From Bacteroidetes bacterium SW_9_63_38 (GTDB lineage Bacteria; Bacteroidota; Rhodothermia; Rhodothermales; Salinibacteraceae): a stretch of DNA of 64,000 bases. The position numbers were made by a program, and so were the translations under genes. The stretch is from positions 1-64,000 of the forward strand of contig PXUA01000009.1 in the NCBI GenBank assembly GCA_003022435.1, read 5' to 3'. Every line of letters begins with the position of its first letter. Positions within the stretch are counted from its first letter, which is position 1. The notes under the pieces are model-generated. The model was not told where the DNA came from, made no database searches, and saw only the letters and a program-made list of their open reading frames with translations. Shown here piece after piece: positions 24,231-32,832 of the stretch.

Positions 24231-24304
24231 GCGCTCGTAGCTCAGTCGGACAGAGCATCGGTTTCCGGTACCGAAGGCCGGGGGTTCGAATCCTCCCGAG
24301 CGCA
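24231..24304 (+). tRNA. tRNA-Arg (anticodon CCG)
   Basis: A full cloverleaf is visible. The acceptor stem GCGCTCG (24231-24237) pairs with CGAGCGC, the D arm is GCTC...GAGC and the anticodon arm is TCGGT-TTCCGGT-ACCGA, putting CCG at positions 34-36. The T arm is GGGGG-TTCGAAT-CCTCC. The discriminator is A and no CCA is encoded. It reads CGG codons, frequent in this GC-rich genome. Confidence 0.96.
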
Positions 24305-24584
24305 CCGTCTTTCCGTTTCTCGCTTCGCCGCCAACGGGCCCCCAGCGCCGATGGGCGGCATTTTTTATTGGGCTGGACACGGTCGGTAGATCCGCACGAT
24401 GGACCCGGTAGGCGCAACGTCCCTGCCCCCTGCGCAACTGGGTCGGCCCAGACGTAGATTCCATGAAGACAACTCTTTGTAAAGCGCTTCGACACGTCCT
24501 CTGGAGCGCGAGTTGCGTGGTAAAATGCGCTCGGGACGCATTCGCCCAGCGTTCTCCTCACATCGAGCACAGCTCTCCAGTGCC
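24305..24584. other. Gap between tRNA-Arg and the next gene
   Basis: Just after the tRNA, CGCCAACGGGCCCCCAGCGCCGATGGGCGG precedes ATTTTTTATTG. The GCC...GGGC stem followed by T-rich sequence could terminate the tRNA transcript. Nothing else is supported in the rest of the gap. Confidence 0.35.
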
Positions 24585-25016
24585 ATGGACACAGTGCGCG
24601 ATTACGTGCGGAACTGGGTCCGGCGTCATGCAACCCCCGAGGCGGACGTGGACGCCCTCACCGCGGACCTCTGTGAGGAGGCGGTCGCCGCGCATCCGCT
24701 CATCGACGACCCCGACTTCCCGCTGACCGACTCCATTCGAGATACACTGGACGCGACCTTCGGCACAGCAGCGGACGAGGACGCCCAGACGCCCGCGGCC
24801 ATCACCCGCGAGGAGTTGCGCGACGCCCTGCCGCCCCGCTGCGCCCACCGACTGGGCCGCCCCGTGGCGCGGTTGATCCTCAACGACCACGACCTTGCGT
24901 GGGACGTCGATCCGGAAGCCCCGTTGCCCTGCATCTTGGCCGACCGCTACCGCCGCCTTCTTCGAGAGGGCCTCACGGACCGTCGGCTCCGAAAACTGCA
25001 GGCGGAGTTGTGTTGA
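24585..25016 (+). CDS. Hypothetical acidic alpha-helical protein
   Basis: The protein has 143 residues from MDTVRDYVRNWVRRHATPEA. It is acidic and largely helical by eye, with RLGRPVARLILNDHDLAWDV and a Leu/Arg-rich C-terminal helix (YRRLLREGLTDRRLRKLQAE). There is no signal peptide, membrane segment or metal motif. I do not recognise the family. The codon pattern (GC-rich third positions) and the clear start after a non-coding gap make it a likely real gene. The next ATG upstream in frame at 24513 would add 24 residues of basic text without coding character. It stands alone between the tRNA and the convergent FN3 lipoprotein gene. Confidence 0.6.
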   Translation: MDTVRDYVRNWVRRHATPEADVDALTADLCEEAVAAHPLIDDPDFPLTDSIRDTLDATFGTAADEDAQTPAAITREELRDALPPRCAHRLGRPVARLILNDHDLAWDVDPEAPLPCILADRYRRLLREGLTDRRLRKLQAELC

Positions 25017-25118
25017 CCACCGGTCTTGTGTTCCCTGAGCGGGGGAGTAGCTGTCGTGTCATCCCGAATCACTCTGTTTCCCAACTGCCTTGGGCCCCTC
25101 TCCCAGGCGTATCGACCC

Positions 25119-25547
25119 TCAGGGGCGACTGGGCGGCCCTGGGAACGGGGTTTTCTTCAGGGAGCTCGACGGAGCGCTCTCGTTCCCGGCATTGTCCACT
25201 GCCGTGACGATGTAGTCGTATGTTGTCCCGTTCGTCGCCCCAGTGTCCGTGAAGGAGGTCGAAGACGTACTCGACACCGGATCTCGCCCGGATACGTCCG
25301 TGATTGTTCCCGACGTGCTCCGGTAGATGTTGTACTCCTCCAAGTCGCTCGCCGACACGGCGTCCCAATCCAGGGCGACCTCTGTATCCCCCGATGTCCC
25401 GGTAATCCCCGACGGAGCGTCGGGAGCCGTCGTATCGCTATTTCCTCCGCCCGATCCGCACCCGGCAAGCAGAACTACGACCCCGATGACCACTGCCGCG
25501 TACCGGAGGACGCCAATTCGCGTCCCCGAAGGACGCTTTGACTGCAT
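25119..25547 (-). CDS. Lipoprotein with one fibronectin type III domain
   Basis: The protein has 142 residues from MQSKRPSGTRIGVLRY. The signal peptide ends with the lipobox LLAGC near residue 30. After a Gly/Ser/Thr linker (GSGGGNSDTTAPDAPSG) comes a single FN3 domain: VALDWDAVSASDLEEYNIYR, then TSFTDTGATNGTTYDYIVTA and VDNAGNESAPSS, the Trp/Tyr/Leu core of the fold. FN3 domains in Bacteroidota surface proteins bind polysaccharide or protein partners or act as spacers. It lies 51 bp downstream of the subtilisin gene on the same strand and could be an accessory surface protein. An upstream ATG at 25565 is an alternative start. Confidence 0.8.
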   Translation of the reverse strand: MQSKRPSGTRIGVLRYAAVVIGVVVLLAGCGSGGGNSDTTAPDAPSGITGTSGDTEVALDWDAVSASDLEEYNIYRSTSGTITDVSGRDPVSSTSSTSFTDTGATNGTTYDYIVTAVDNAGNESAPSSSLKKTPFPGPPSRP

Positions 25548-25616
25548 CGAGGCCTCGCTGTACATGGGCCACTGAGATCTGGCAAAGTGTAGACGTGTAC
25601 GACAGGGGTCAACGTA

Positions 25617-28600
25617 TTATCTCACAACGACAATCTTCTGCGTTCGCGTCTGTCCGTCGGCCTGCAATCGCGCAAAGTACACCCCACTGGGAAGCTGGGC
25701 GGCGCTCAGCGAGACCGTGTGCTGCCCCGCTTCCTTCGCTCCCCGCGCGAGGGTCGTCACCTGTCGCCCGAGCAGGTCGTAGACTTTCAGGTGCACTTCT
25801 GAGGCCTCGGGGAGTTCATACTCGACCGTGCCCTGGTCACGGATGGGATTTGGGTAGGCGTTCAACGTCAGGGTCGAGGGGGCCAGGTCATCGGTCTGTT
25901 CGTTCACGTAGCGCTTTGTGCCTACGTGTACCTTAAGGTCCGTGCCCTCTTCAGTCACATCCACGGGAGCCGACGAATTTGTTCTTAGGTCGTAACTCCG
26001 ACCGCTCGACGGATGCGTCAAGGCCACTGATTGCGTCGTAATTGCACTCACGTTGGCCGCCGTAAGATTGACCTGTCCGTTCTTCTGACTTTGCAGTCGA
26101 AGCTCGAACGTTTCCCCGTTTCCATCAAGCGGCTGCTGCCGGATCATTATCATTCCGTTCCGCGCAGACGACGAATCGGAAGATACGATGCGCAAACTCA
26201 CCGCCTCAAACTGACCCGGTGGGGCCGCCACGGTCTTCGTCGTTTCTGAAAGTCCAAGCCGCACCGTCGAAGACGGGCCGTCGGTCCCTGCCTGTGTCGC
26301 ACTCAGTGTCAGTGTAGACGTGTTTTCCTTCGTTTCCCTCACGGCTCTGGCTTTTGCGCCGCTCGGATACGGAATGGTCAGTGAACTAAGCCCCTGGTCG
26401 TTCTTGAAGTAATAGGCCTCCCCCCCTTTCGCCGAATCGAAGGTGCCGTCCCCGTCTTGAACGACGTTCGTAAACGTGCCATTGAACGACCAGATGGGAG
26501 TCGAAATTCCGTTTTCAGTCTTCACCTCTGACCACGAAACGTCTTCATCAAGCGGATTCGAGATGATGTACCAGGTCTCATTCCCTCCGGGCAACGAAAT
26601 TTCGGCTGCGTCGCTCTGCAAATCCACCGACGAGACCAACTCATTGGCTGTCCAGTCTTGTGTACTGATCAGCCAGAACCCATTCCCTGGTTGAAAGCGA
26701 AACGCGTCCGAGCCGTCGTACGAAACCAGGAAATCACTATTGCTCCCATTGTCGCGATAAGCCTGCCACTCGGTTCCGACCTCTCCGTCCACCACATCTT
26801 CAGCGAGGCGGTCAACTTGGCCCGGCAGCGCGACGAGCCGATAGTCGCTTGAACTGGAGGCCGATGTGAACGAACGATCTACGGAAGCCGAGACAGCCGC
26901 CGGCCGAATGGTCCCCACAGCCTGTAAGGCCTGATCGGCCTGAACGAACCCGTGTCCTGTCCGACGGTCATACCCCGTATCAGATGTCCCCGTCGCCGGA
27001 TCGTCCATGTCGATCGCCGTGTCCTCCAGCTTTGTATATATCTCGCTCGGCGTCAATTCCGCGTTTTTGGAGCGCATGAGTGCTGCCACGCCTGCCACGT
27101 GCGGGGCGGCCGCTGAGGTGCCGAAGAAATTTGGATCCGTGTCGGCATCCTGATTCGAATCGGACCGAAAAAAGGTCGTGTTTCCGCCGTCGGGACCGGT
27201 CACATCCGGCGCCGGTGGATTTTTCGGCGTACTCAGTTCATTTCCGTCATCATCAAAGTAAATGGGAAAACCGCCCTCTGAGGAAAACGACTCAACCACT
27301 GGCGGATCGGGCCCCCCGAATTCAGGAGTGTCGAAGTACGCAGCGGCCGCCACGCTGTGACTGTGCTCGGCGTTGACGTGGCCGTACCCGGAGGGACCCG
27401 GATTCTGGTACTCGTCGACTGAGATATTCCGGTTGAAAAACATGTACGTCATTTGAGCGGGTTTTTTGTCTCCCGAACATCCCTCCGTACACTCAATCAG
27501 AAGGTCAAAGTCGGTACTTCCCGTGTCGTTTTTGAACGAGGCAATTTCGATTGGATTTCCCCCGGCGTTCGCAACCGTTCCCTGAGCGATGAGCGTATCC
27601 TGGCCGACATCCTCAATGTAGATGTTGAGATCCGTGTCCGCACCAACTCCCGACGCGGAAACGGACGCGTACGGATCCGCCCACTGAAAGACAAACGTCG
27701 CATTCGTTCCTCCTTTCGGAATCGACAGTCGCTGCTGAATAGCTCCTCCGCTAAAGTCATGAAATGTGCCGCCGTTGGGTCCCGTACACCCGGAATCCGT
27801 GAAGGTATCCGTGTGTGATTGACGGGCAGAGTTTCCGATGGCAGAAAAGTGCGCGGCGCCGTTCTGGCCTACCTCTTCAACGGCATCGGCAATCACACCG
27901 TCCTGAAACATCGGCTCTGCGAAATAGAGGATGTCGTCGGTAATCACCCCGCTTCCAGCATTGGCCAAGTCGCGAATGCCCTGCGCAAAGTTCGCCTGTC
28001 CCCCAAACGCCGTGTGAAACGCGAGATCGGCCCCCGGAGCCACGTCGTGGATGATCTGCATCATAGCCCGCCCCTCATCGGTCCCTGACGACGCCTCCTC
28101 CAAGACCTCAATTCGATCCGACGACGGAAGATCTCCACTGTCGATGTCGTTCTGAGCGGAGCCGTTCCCGCTCACATCGTAGCTATCGGACAACACGCCC
28201 ACCTTTACCCCGCTCCCATCAAATCCATTCTGGCTGCGGGCGTCATCGGCCTTCATGGCTGCGTCGCCCTGAGAGGTCACGCTGCCGGCGGCAGAGATCA
28301 TATAGGCCGGCTGTGCCGAATGCAGCGATGGGAGGTCCGCCGCCTCCGCCAGCGCCGGAATCGGAATTCGCCCCGACACCAGACGCCCACTCCGGGCCAC
28401 GTTCTCCGCCCCGAGCGCACGGAGCGCCTCCTGCAGAGCGGGTCCCTCTCCCTTCTGGGCCAAAAAGTCCACCGTCACCATCTCGCCCTGCACCGGCAGC
28501 GCCGACACGGTCGGCTCGAAGGTTGCCCCCGCCGATTTGGAGGTCTGAAAGCGCTGGTGTTGCTGGTAAAGCTGTTCCAGGTCGGAGCCGAGATTGCCGA

Positions 28601-28757
28601 ACGCCGCCTCTCCCGCCGTACGGGCTTTGTTCGTCTGGGCCCATGACGGCACCTCCTGCGCAAACGAGGCCGACCCCGCCCCCATGACAATCACCGCAAC
28701 CCCGATCAGGACGGCCCGGGCGACCATCCCGGGAAAGCGCGGTAGCGACATGTGCAT
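25617..28757 (-). CDS. Secreted subtilisin-like serine protease with type IX sorting domain
   Basis: The protein has 1046 residues. A signal peptide (ARAVLIGVAVIVMGAG then SFAQ) is followed by a prodomain of about residues 40-155 containing ALRALGAENVARSGRLVSGR. The S8 domain has the Asp in VKVGVLSDSYDVSGNG and the nucleophile Ser in FFGTSAAAPHVAGVAALMRS. The catalytic His is not in the usual HGT setting; EGRAMMQIIHDVAPGADLAF shows the expected downstream region. A large insert (about 300-480) lies between. After the protease domain come beta-rich regions, then a C-terminal sorting domain (about 960-1046) with LNAYPNPIRDQGTVEYELPE and VYDLLGRQV, ending KIVVVR. It should be exported by Sec and then by the type IX system to the cell surface or medium. 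Confidence 0.92.
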   Translation of the reverse strand: MHMSLPRFPGMVARAVLIGVAVIVMGAGSASFAQEVPSWAQTNKARTAGEAAFGNLGSDLEQLYQQHQRFQTSKSAGATFEPTVSALPVQGEMVTVDFLAQKGEGPALQEALRALGAENVARSGRLVSGRIPIPALAEAADLPSLHSAQPAYMISAAGSVTSQGDAAMKADDARSQNGFDGSGVKVGVLSDSYDVSGNGSAQNDIDSGDLPSSDRIEVLEEASSGTDEGRAMMQIIHDVAPGADLAFHTAFGGQANFAQGIRDLANAGSGVITDDILYFAEPMFQDGVIADAVEEVGQNGAAHFSAIGNSARQSHTDTFTDSGCTGPNGGTFHDFSGGAIQQRLSIPKGGTNATFVFQWADPYASVSASGVGADTDLNIYIEDVGQDTLIAQGTVANAGGNPIEIASFKNDTGSTDFDLLIECTEGCSGDKKPAQMTYMFFNRNISVDEYQNPGPSGYGHVNAEHSHSVAAAAYFDTPEFGGPDPPVVESFSSEGGFPIYFDDDGNELSTPKNPPAPDVTGPDGGNTTFFRSDSNQDADTDPNFFGTSAAAPHVAGVAALMRSKNAELTPSEIYTKLEDTAIDMDDPATGTSDTGYDRRTGHGFVQADQALQAVGTIRPAAVSASVDRSFTSASSSSDYRLVALPGQVDRLAEDVVDGEVGTEWQAYRDNGSNSDFLVSYDGSDAFRFQPGNGFWLISTQDWTANELVSSVDLQSDAAEISLPGGNETWYIISNPLDEDVSWSEVKTENGISTPIWSFNGTFTNVVQDGDGTFDSAKGGEAYYFKNDQGLSSLTIPYPSGAKARAVRETKENTSTLTLSATQAGTDGPSSTVRLGLSETTKTVAAPPGQFEAVSLRIVSSDSSSARNGMIMIRQQPLDGNGETFELRLQSQKNGQVNLTAANVSAITTQSVALTHPSSGRSYDLRTNSSAPVDVTEEGTDLKVHVGTKRYVNEQTDDLAPSTLTLNAYPNPIRDQGTVEYELPEASEVHLKVYDLLGRQVTTLARGAKEAGQHTVSLSAAQLPSGVYFARLQADGQTRTQKIVVVR

Positions 28758-28792
28758 GACGGTGATTAACGATCTGTGCGTAAGAATGGTGC

Positions 28793-29671
28793 TTACCCCT
28801 GTTGTCGCAACACGAGAAGGAGACCGACGGCTAGGGCCACGACGCCGCCCACAGCATACATCATCCAGTTCCCCGGAGCGAGGTCTTCCTCCGGGGCTGC
28901 GGAAGCGCCGTCGGCTGTGTCACTGGCAGGAGCCGGTACTGCCGCTGAGTCCGATTTCTGCGACGAGACGCTGTCAACCGCCTCGGGACGGTCTCCCGAA
29001 TCGGTCTGCGATTGCGCGGGAGCGGCCGGCTCCGACTCCGTATCGGAAGGCCCACTGCCCTCTGTGGGATTCTCAACCTCGGACTCGGGGGTGGGGGCCG
29101 TGGTGTTCTGCGCGTCGGGCTGTGAACCGCCCGCTTGCCGAGATGTGGTGGTGTCCGGAGCCGGCTCCACGTTCGCATCCGGCGGCGGGGCGGGAAGCAT
29201 TCCCCCCGTGTTCGTCCGTGTGCGCGCCTGCGCCGCCCGCATCGACTGCAGGAGCGACAGGCCCGCTGCCCGGCGCAGCGCTTCGATCGGCAGGCGCCCC
29301 GACACGAGCCGCTCGGCCCGGGCCCCCTTCTGCAAGCCGAGCCCGCGCAGGCTGTCCAGCAGGGCCTCCGGCTGTTCCACAGCAATGGCGTCGATGGTCA
29401 CGTGCGCATCCTGCACCGCGAGTCCGTCGTCAGACGGGGAAAACGGCTCGTCCTTCGCGCCCTGCTGATACGCCCGATACTCGTAGTACAGCGAAATAAG
29501 GCCCCGGTCCAGTTTGGCCATCGGACCGTCTCGCCCCTCCCCGTCCGCCCCATGCACCGCCCGCTCGACGCGGGCGTGCACGGTCGAGTCGAGCGCCTGC
29601 GCATGCGCCTCGGGCCCCCCGATGCCGCTGAGCAGGACGAGAACCCCGAAAAGGCCAATAATCTTAGCCAT
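28793..29671 (-). CDS. Membrane-anchored protein with a subtilisin-prodomain-like N-terminal region
   Basis: The protein has 292 residues from MAKIIGLFGVLVLLSGIGG, a signal peptide ending AHA. Residues 45-150 align by eye with the prodomain of the neighbouring subtilisin: LISLYYEYRAYQQ versus LEQLYQQHQRFQT, VTIDAIAVEQPEALLDSLRG versus VTVDFLAQKGEGPALQEALR, and RLVSGRLPIEALRRAAGL versus RLVSGRIPIPALAEAADL. There is no protease domain. A Pro/Thr/Ser/Asp-rich linker (about 150-260) precedes a C-terminal helix (MMYAVGGVVALAVGLLLVLR), so the domain should sit on the periplasmic face on a flexible stalk. Prodomains chaperone and inhibit their proteases, so this may control the neighbour, which starts 36 bp downstream on the same strand. 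This is inference. Confidence 0.72.
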   Translation of the reverse strand: MAKIIGLFGVLVLLSGIGGPEAHAQALDSTVHARVERAVHGADGEGRDGPMAKLDRGLISLYYEYRAYQQGAKDEPFSPSDDGLAVQDAHVTIDAIAVEQPEALLDSLRGLGLQKGARAERLVSGRLPIEALRRAAGLSLLQSMRAAQARTRTNTGGMLPAPPPDANVEPAPDTTTSRQAGGSQPDAQNTTAPTPESEVENPTEGSGPSDTESEPAAPAQSQTDSGDRPEAVDSVSSQKSDSAAVPAPASDTADGASAAPEEDLAPGNWMMYAVGGVVALAVGLLLVLRQQG

Positions 29672-30319
29672 GAAGCAGAAGCGCACAGACGCTTCGGTTG
29701 ATTCAACTATACGAGGCACTCCCTGTCCACCACGGGGACGGAACAAGCCCCTCGCCCAAATCGCTCTGCGCGAGCACCATAGCATCTCCCCCTTCCGGGT
29801 TGCGTAGAAGACGACCCACTGTCCAGAGCGTTACAATCTCGCTCCGAGGCGTCGATGGCCGCATATTGTATAAGAAGTTAGCACACGGTGTTGCCAAAAT
29901 CATTCCAATCTCTCTGGTGCCACGACAATCGCATCTTGCGTCCTCCATCAGCACGGCGATCATCAAATGTACCGTTCGCCACTCCCCCACTCCAGGATAA
30001 TTGCATCTTGCTCTATGATGAGTACAGGGGAGCAGTAACGCACAGCGTTTTTGCCTCCATGTCTCCAGGCGTCCATGCATTTCGGGCAGACGGATCAGGG
30101 AATGGCAAAAATGCCGCCTGCTTTTCCGAACGCGATCCAACATAGGATTGCCCTGCTTCCCCACTCCCGTACCCACGCACTTTTCGGCATTATTGGATAC
30201 CATGGGCAAGAGGGCTCCCCCTGCTTGTCCCGAGTTTGTTGGGTGCGATCGCCCTCCCCCTGGTGCGACCGATTTTCCCGTCCCCCCACTCCAACGATCG
30301 TCCCATCGCAGAACCAGGG
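29672..30319. other. 648-bp intergenic region with repeats
   Basis: It holds a repeat copy (29998-30145), a second AATCGCATCTTGC word at about 29929, and C-rich words (TTCCCCACTCCCGTACCCAC near 30158-30177, and near 30280). No open frame with coding character is present. The upstream sequences of the gene ending at 28793 must include its promoter near 29672-29800. Confidence 0.5.
29998..30145 (+). repeat. TCTTGCTCTATGATGA repeat, copy 1
   Basis: This stretch is alignable with 44218-44362. Both start GCATCTTGC or TATATCTTGC followed by TCTATGATGA. Both then share GCACAGCGT, GCCTCC, TCTCCAGGCGTCC-like and GGCAGA words, then CCTGCTT and CGAACGCG. A shorter relative lies at about 38776-38870. 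It is non-coding. Confidence 0.65.
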
Positions 30320-31345
30320 TTACTGCGTCGTACAGACGCGGCGGCGTCCTTCGTCGGGCGTGAGGAGGAGCGTCTCGACGCGGTGCCCGTCGTCCTGCGA
30401 ACGAATGCCGCCCAGTAGGGGACCGTCGGTCACGCCCGTGAGTGCCATTACGACGCGGTCCGTCTGGACGAGATCGCGGGCCCGAAATGTTTGTCCCACC
30501 ACCTCCGGAAGATCGGAGTCGTCCTCCAATCGGCGGCGCTCTGCCTCAGAGCGCGGGGCCGGCTGCAGCCGCGCGGCCCCTCCCAGCACCCGCTGCGCCG
30601 CGGCGGACAGGATGCCCTCCGGGGCCCCCCCGATGCCCCACAGTAGATCAATGGGGACCTCCGTTCGCTGTGTACGGGCATCGCCGTCCCCCCGCTCCTG
30701 CAACGCCAGCAGCGCGAAGCTGAGATCTCCCTCTCCAAACAGGTGCACCTGAGCCCCCGTATCCCGAATCGATGCAACAAGGGAGTCGTGGCGGGGTCGC
30801 TCCTGCACGGCGACCCGAAGGTCCGATACGACAACCCCAAGCGCCTCAGCCACCGCCGGTACGAGCCGCTCCGGCGACGCCTCGAGGCGGAGCACGTCGG
30901 CTGCCGCCGGGGGACCGATTAGCTTCTTCATGTAAAAGGCTCGACCGAGTGGCATCAGCGCCCCGGCGGGGGCCAGCGCCAACACCGACAGCGCTCCCGG
31001 CCGGTCTTCGGCCACCAGGGTCGTTCCTTCAAGCGGATCGACGGCGATGTCCAGGGCCGGGCTGGTGTCGGGACCGATCGTCGTCCCGGGCACCAGGTAC
31101 GGGGCGTCGTCCTTTTCCCCTTCCCCAATCACAATCGTTGCGTTGATGCCCGCCGTCCGGAGTCCGTTCTCCAGGGCCTCCACCGCCGCTGCGTCGGCGA
31201 CATCGTTCTCCCCCTTCCCCACCCAACGGGCGGAGGCCTGTGCGGCCGCCTCGGTGAGCCGACGAGCGATACGGCCCCAGTCGCCCTCCGTTGACATCGC
31301 TCGTTTCTCGGCCTCTTCAGGATTGCTGCCGTCGCTCCCGTCCAT
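30320..31345 (-). CDS. glpX: Class II fructose-1,6-bisphosphatase (GlpX type)
   Basis: The protein has 341 residues from MDGSDGSNPEEAEKRAMSTE; MSTEGDWGRIARRLTEAA at 31297 is an equally possible start. It hydrolyses fructose 1,6-bisphosphate in gluconeogenesis. KGENDVADAAAVEALENGL, IGEGEKDDAPYLVPG and ALDIAVDPLEGTTLVA are the metal- and substrate-binding signatures of the GlpX/class II family, and LLWGIGGAPEGILSAAAQR is a later hallmark. Some cyanobacterial members also act on sedoheptulose bisphosphate, which cannot be judged here. The protein is cytosolic. It is a single gene on the minus strand, separated from the small membrane protein gene by 196 bp. Confidence 0.94.
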   Translation of the reverse strand: MDGSDGSNPEEAEKRAMSTEGDWGRIARRLTEAAAQASARWVGKGENDVADAAAVEALENGLRTAGINATIVIGEGEKDDAPYLVPGTTIGPDTSPALDIAVDPLEGTTLVAEDRPGALSVLALAPAGALMPLGRAFYMKKLIGPPAAADVLRLEASPERLVPAVAEALGVVVSDLRVAVQERPRHDSLVASIRDTGAQVHLFGEGDLSFALLALQERGDGDARTQRTEVPIDLLWGIGGAPEGILSAAAQRVLGGAARLQPAPRSEAERRRLEDDSDLPEVVGQTFRARDLVQTDRVVMALTGVTDGPLLGGIRSQDDGHRVETLLLTPDEGRRRVCTTQ

Positions 31346-31541
31346 GGCTTTGCACTCAATTGTTGGAAATGCTGTCGAACACAGGGAGATGCCGACCCCT
31401 GCTTCATGCCTGTTGCTGACGGCCGGTGCTGAGGGTCCGCTCGCACGCGCGATCAGGCTTTCTCTCCCTACCGCACCGTCCGGATCGGTTACGGGCGTCA
31501 ATCCGGTCGGTCTCATCACATAAGACCGGGACAGGTCGGGG

Positions 31542-31904
31542 CTACCCGTCGGCCGACGGGTGCTGGCGTGTCCGCCACAGATAGGAAAGCAGGACACCAC
31601 CGATAAGGCCGCCGACGACCTCGCCGCCCATCACAGTGGGCCAGGGCTCTTCCGCCAGTGACAGCGCGAGCATCAGCCCCCCCTTTACCAAACCAAACAC
31701 CCCGCCGCCGGCGAGCCCACGCCCCACCCAATCCGTCGGTCCATAGGCCGCTGCGGCCCCGACGGCCAGACTAAGGCCCCAGAGCCCGGCCTCTATTCCA
31801 ATACGGGCGGGCCGAAACGTCCCCTCCACGATGCACGCCAGCACCTCCGAAACAGACCCGGCCATCAGTCCCCCGATCGCCCCGAAAAGCATCCATTGTC
31901 GCAT
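31542..31904 (-). CDS. Small four-helix membrane protein
   Basis: The 120-residue protein has about four hydrophobic segments: MLFGAIGGLMAGSVSEVLAC, GIEAGLWGLSLAVGAAAAYG, GRGLAGGGVFGLVKGGLMLA and GGEVVGGLIGGVLLSYLWR. Gly-rich helices with paired Gly residues suggest tight packing. It ends with a short polar tail (RTRQHPSADG). I do not recognise a family. GC-rich third codon positions support coding. It has no obvious partner; glpX lies downstream on the same strand. Confidence 0.62.
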   Translation of the reverse strand: MRQWMLFGAIGGLMAGSVSEVLACIVEGTFRPARIGIEAGLWGLSLAVGAAAAYGPTDWVGRGLAGGGVFGLVKGGLMLALSLAEEPWPTVMGGEVVGGLIGGVLLSYLWRTRQHPSADG

Positions 31905-31988
31905 CGACTCGATCTCTGTTCATGAAAGAAATCTGTGCACATCGGGTCCATCAGTAGCATTCCCGTGCGTCCCACGCCCGACGATCAT

Positions 31989-32579
31989 ACTGGTCCGTGA
32001 ATGGGTTGCCACCGATCTCAGAACGGCCTGTGCTATAGTGCAAAGTATGTGTGCTGCGTCGAAAATAAGCTCATTGCAGTAAGTAAGGCACCTTCGTCGC
32101 TCTAGGACATCTGGGATGTCCAACCTCGATTCAGAGCCCATCAACCGAACGAGTCGGTTGTAACTGTCGAATGGATGGGCTCCCGAACATCTGTGTGCCT
32201 TTATGAGATTAGATACCGGATGCTGCCCAAACAGAAAACTGCAGCGAAACGAGCGAACATCCCCCTCGGCCTTGAAGAAGTGGCCGTCCGAAAGCATTAG
32301 GCCACTTCTTCACAGGGGCCCCTTGTGGGTCATCCCGCGTGGCCTTGGTCTTTTTTGTGCATCCGCGACAGCCGTCGGGATGCACGTCTCTCTGGGGAAA
32401 GGCGATACGTCGCGAAAATAGTAATGCGTACTGCGATTAATCTCATAATCCTACAGAGATGTCCCATCAAGTTTGGAGGTCTAGATCTCCAGAATCTGAG
32501 ATTTCCAGCATCTTGCCGGACGAGTCCGGCTGATCTCCTCAAACGGAGAATTTTGTTTACCGCCCATGCACGGATCAGT
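31989..32579. repeat. Long ITR-bounded repeat element with covarying hairpins, copy 2
   Basis: The left end is TACTGGTCCGTGAATGGGTT (31989 on) and the right end GCACGGATCAGT (about 32568-32579), a 10/11 inverted match with the ends of the other copies. Two hairpins match copy 1 with compensatory changes: GAAGAAGTGGCC (32274-32285) with GGCCACTTCTTC (32300-32311), and GTGCATCC (32357-32364) with GGATGCAC (32378-32385). The interior also has GGACATC-TGG-GATGTCC (32105-32121) and GAGCCCATC (32134-32142) pairing with GATGGGCTC (32174-32182), nesting CAACCGA/TCGGTTG. A 125-codon minus-strand open frame crosses it but lacks coding character. Confidence 0.7.
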
Positions 32580-32751
32580 GAGCCGTCGCTGTAAAAAAGG
32601 GTCGCAGGGAATCTACTACTTTCCTGCGACGCTTGCGTTCACACCGCCCAGTGCATCCCGCCTCGGGAGAGCAATCAGAACCAATCGAAGGACGGTTGCA
32701 GGCGGGATGCAGGACGAGACCCGCTGCCCGAAATGCGAAGAGATCCCCGAA
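32580..32751. other. Gap between the long repeat element and the ahcY terminator
   Basis: No open frame or recognisable signal is seen here. It contains GACGCTTGCGTTC and a possible loose pairing of GCATCCCGCC (32652) with GGCGGGATGC (32700), a 10-bp inverted repeat separated by about 40 bp. Confidence 0.4.
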
Positions 32752-32791
32752 CAAAAAAACCGCCGCCTCGGGACAACGCCCAAGGCGGCGG
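32752..32791 (-). terminator. Rho-independent terminator of ahcY
   Basis: On the minus strand, CCGCCGCCT (from 32790) pairs with AGGCGGCGG (ending at 32759), and TTTTTTT follows directly (32758-32752). It lies 42 bp past the ahcY stop. Confidence 0.9.
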
Positions 32792-32832
32792 GAACAAGCA
32801 GTGGGAGTCTCTTCCCCCGTACACTCCTACAC

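Noticed and set aside
31920..32297. 125-codon minus-strand open frame
   Set aside because: It runs through the hairpins of the long repeat element, with Cys/His/Arg-rich text and no codon bias like the neighbours.
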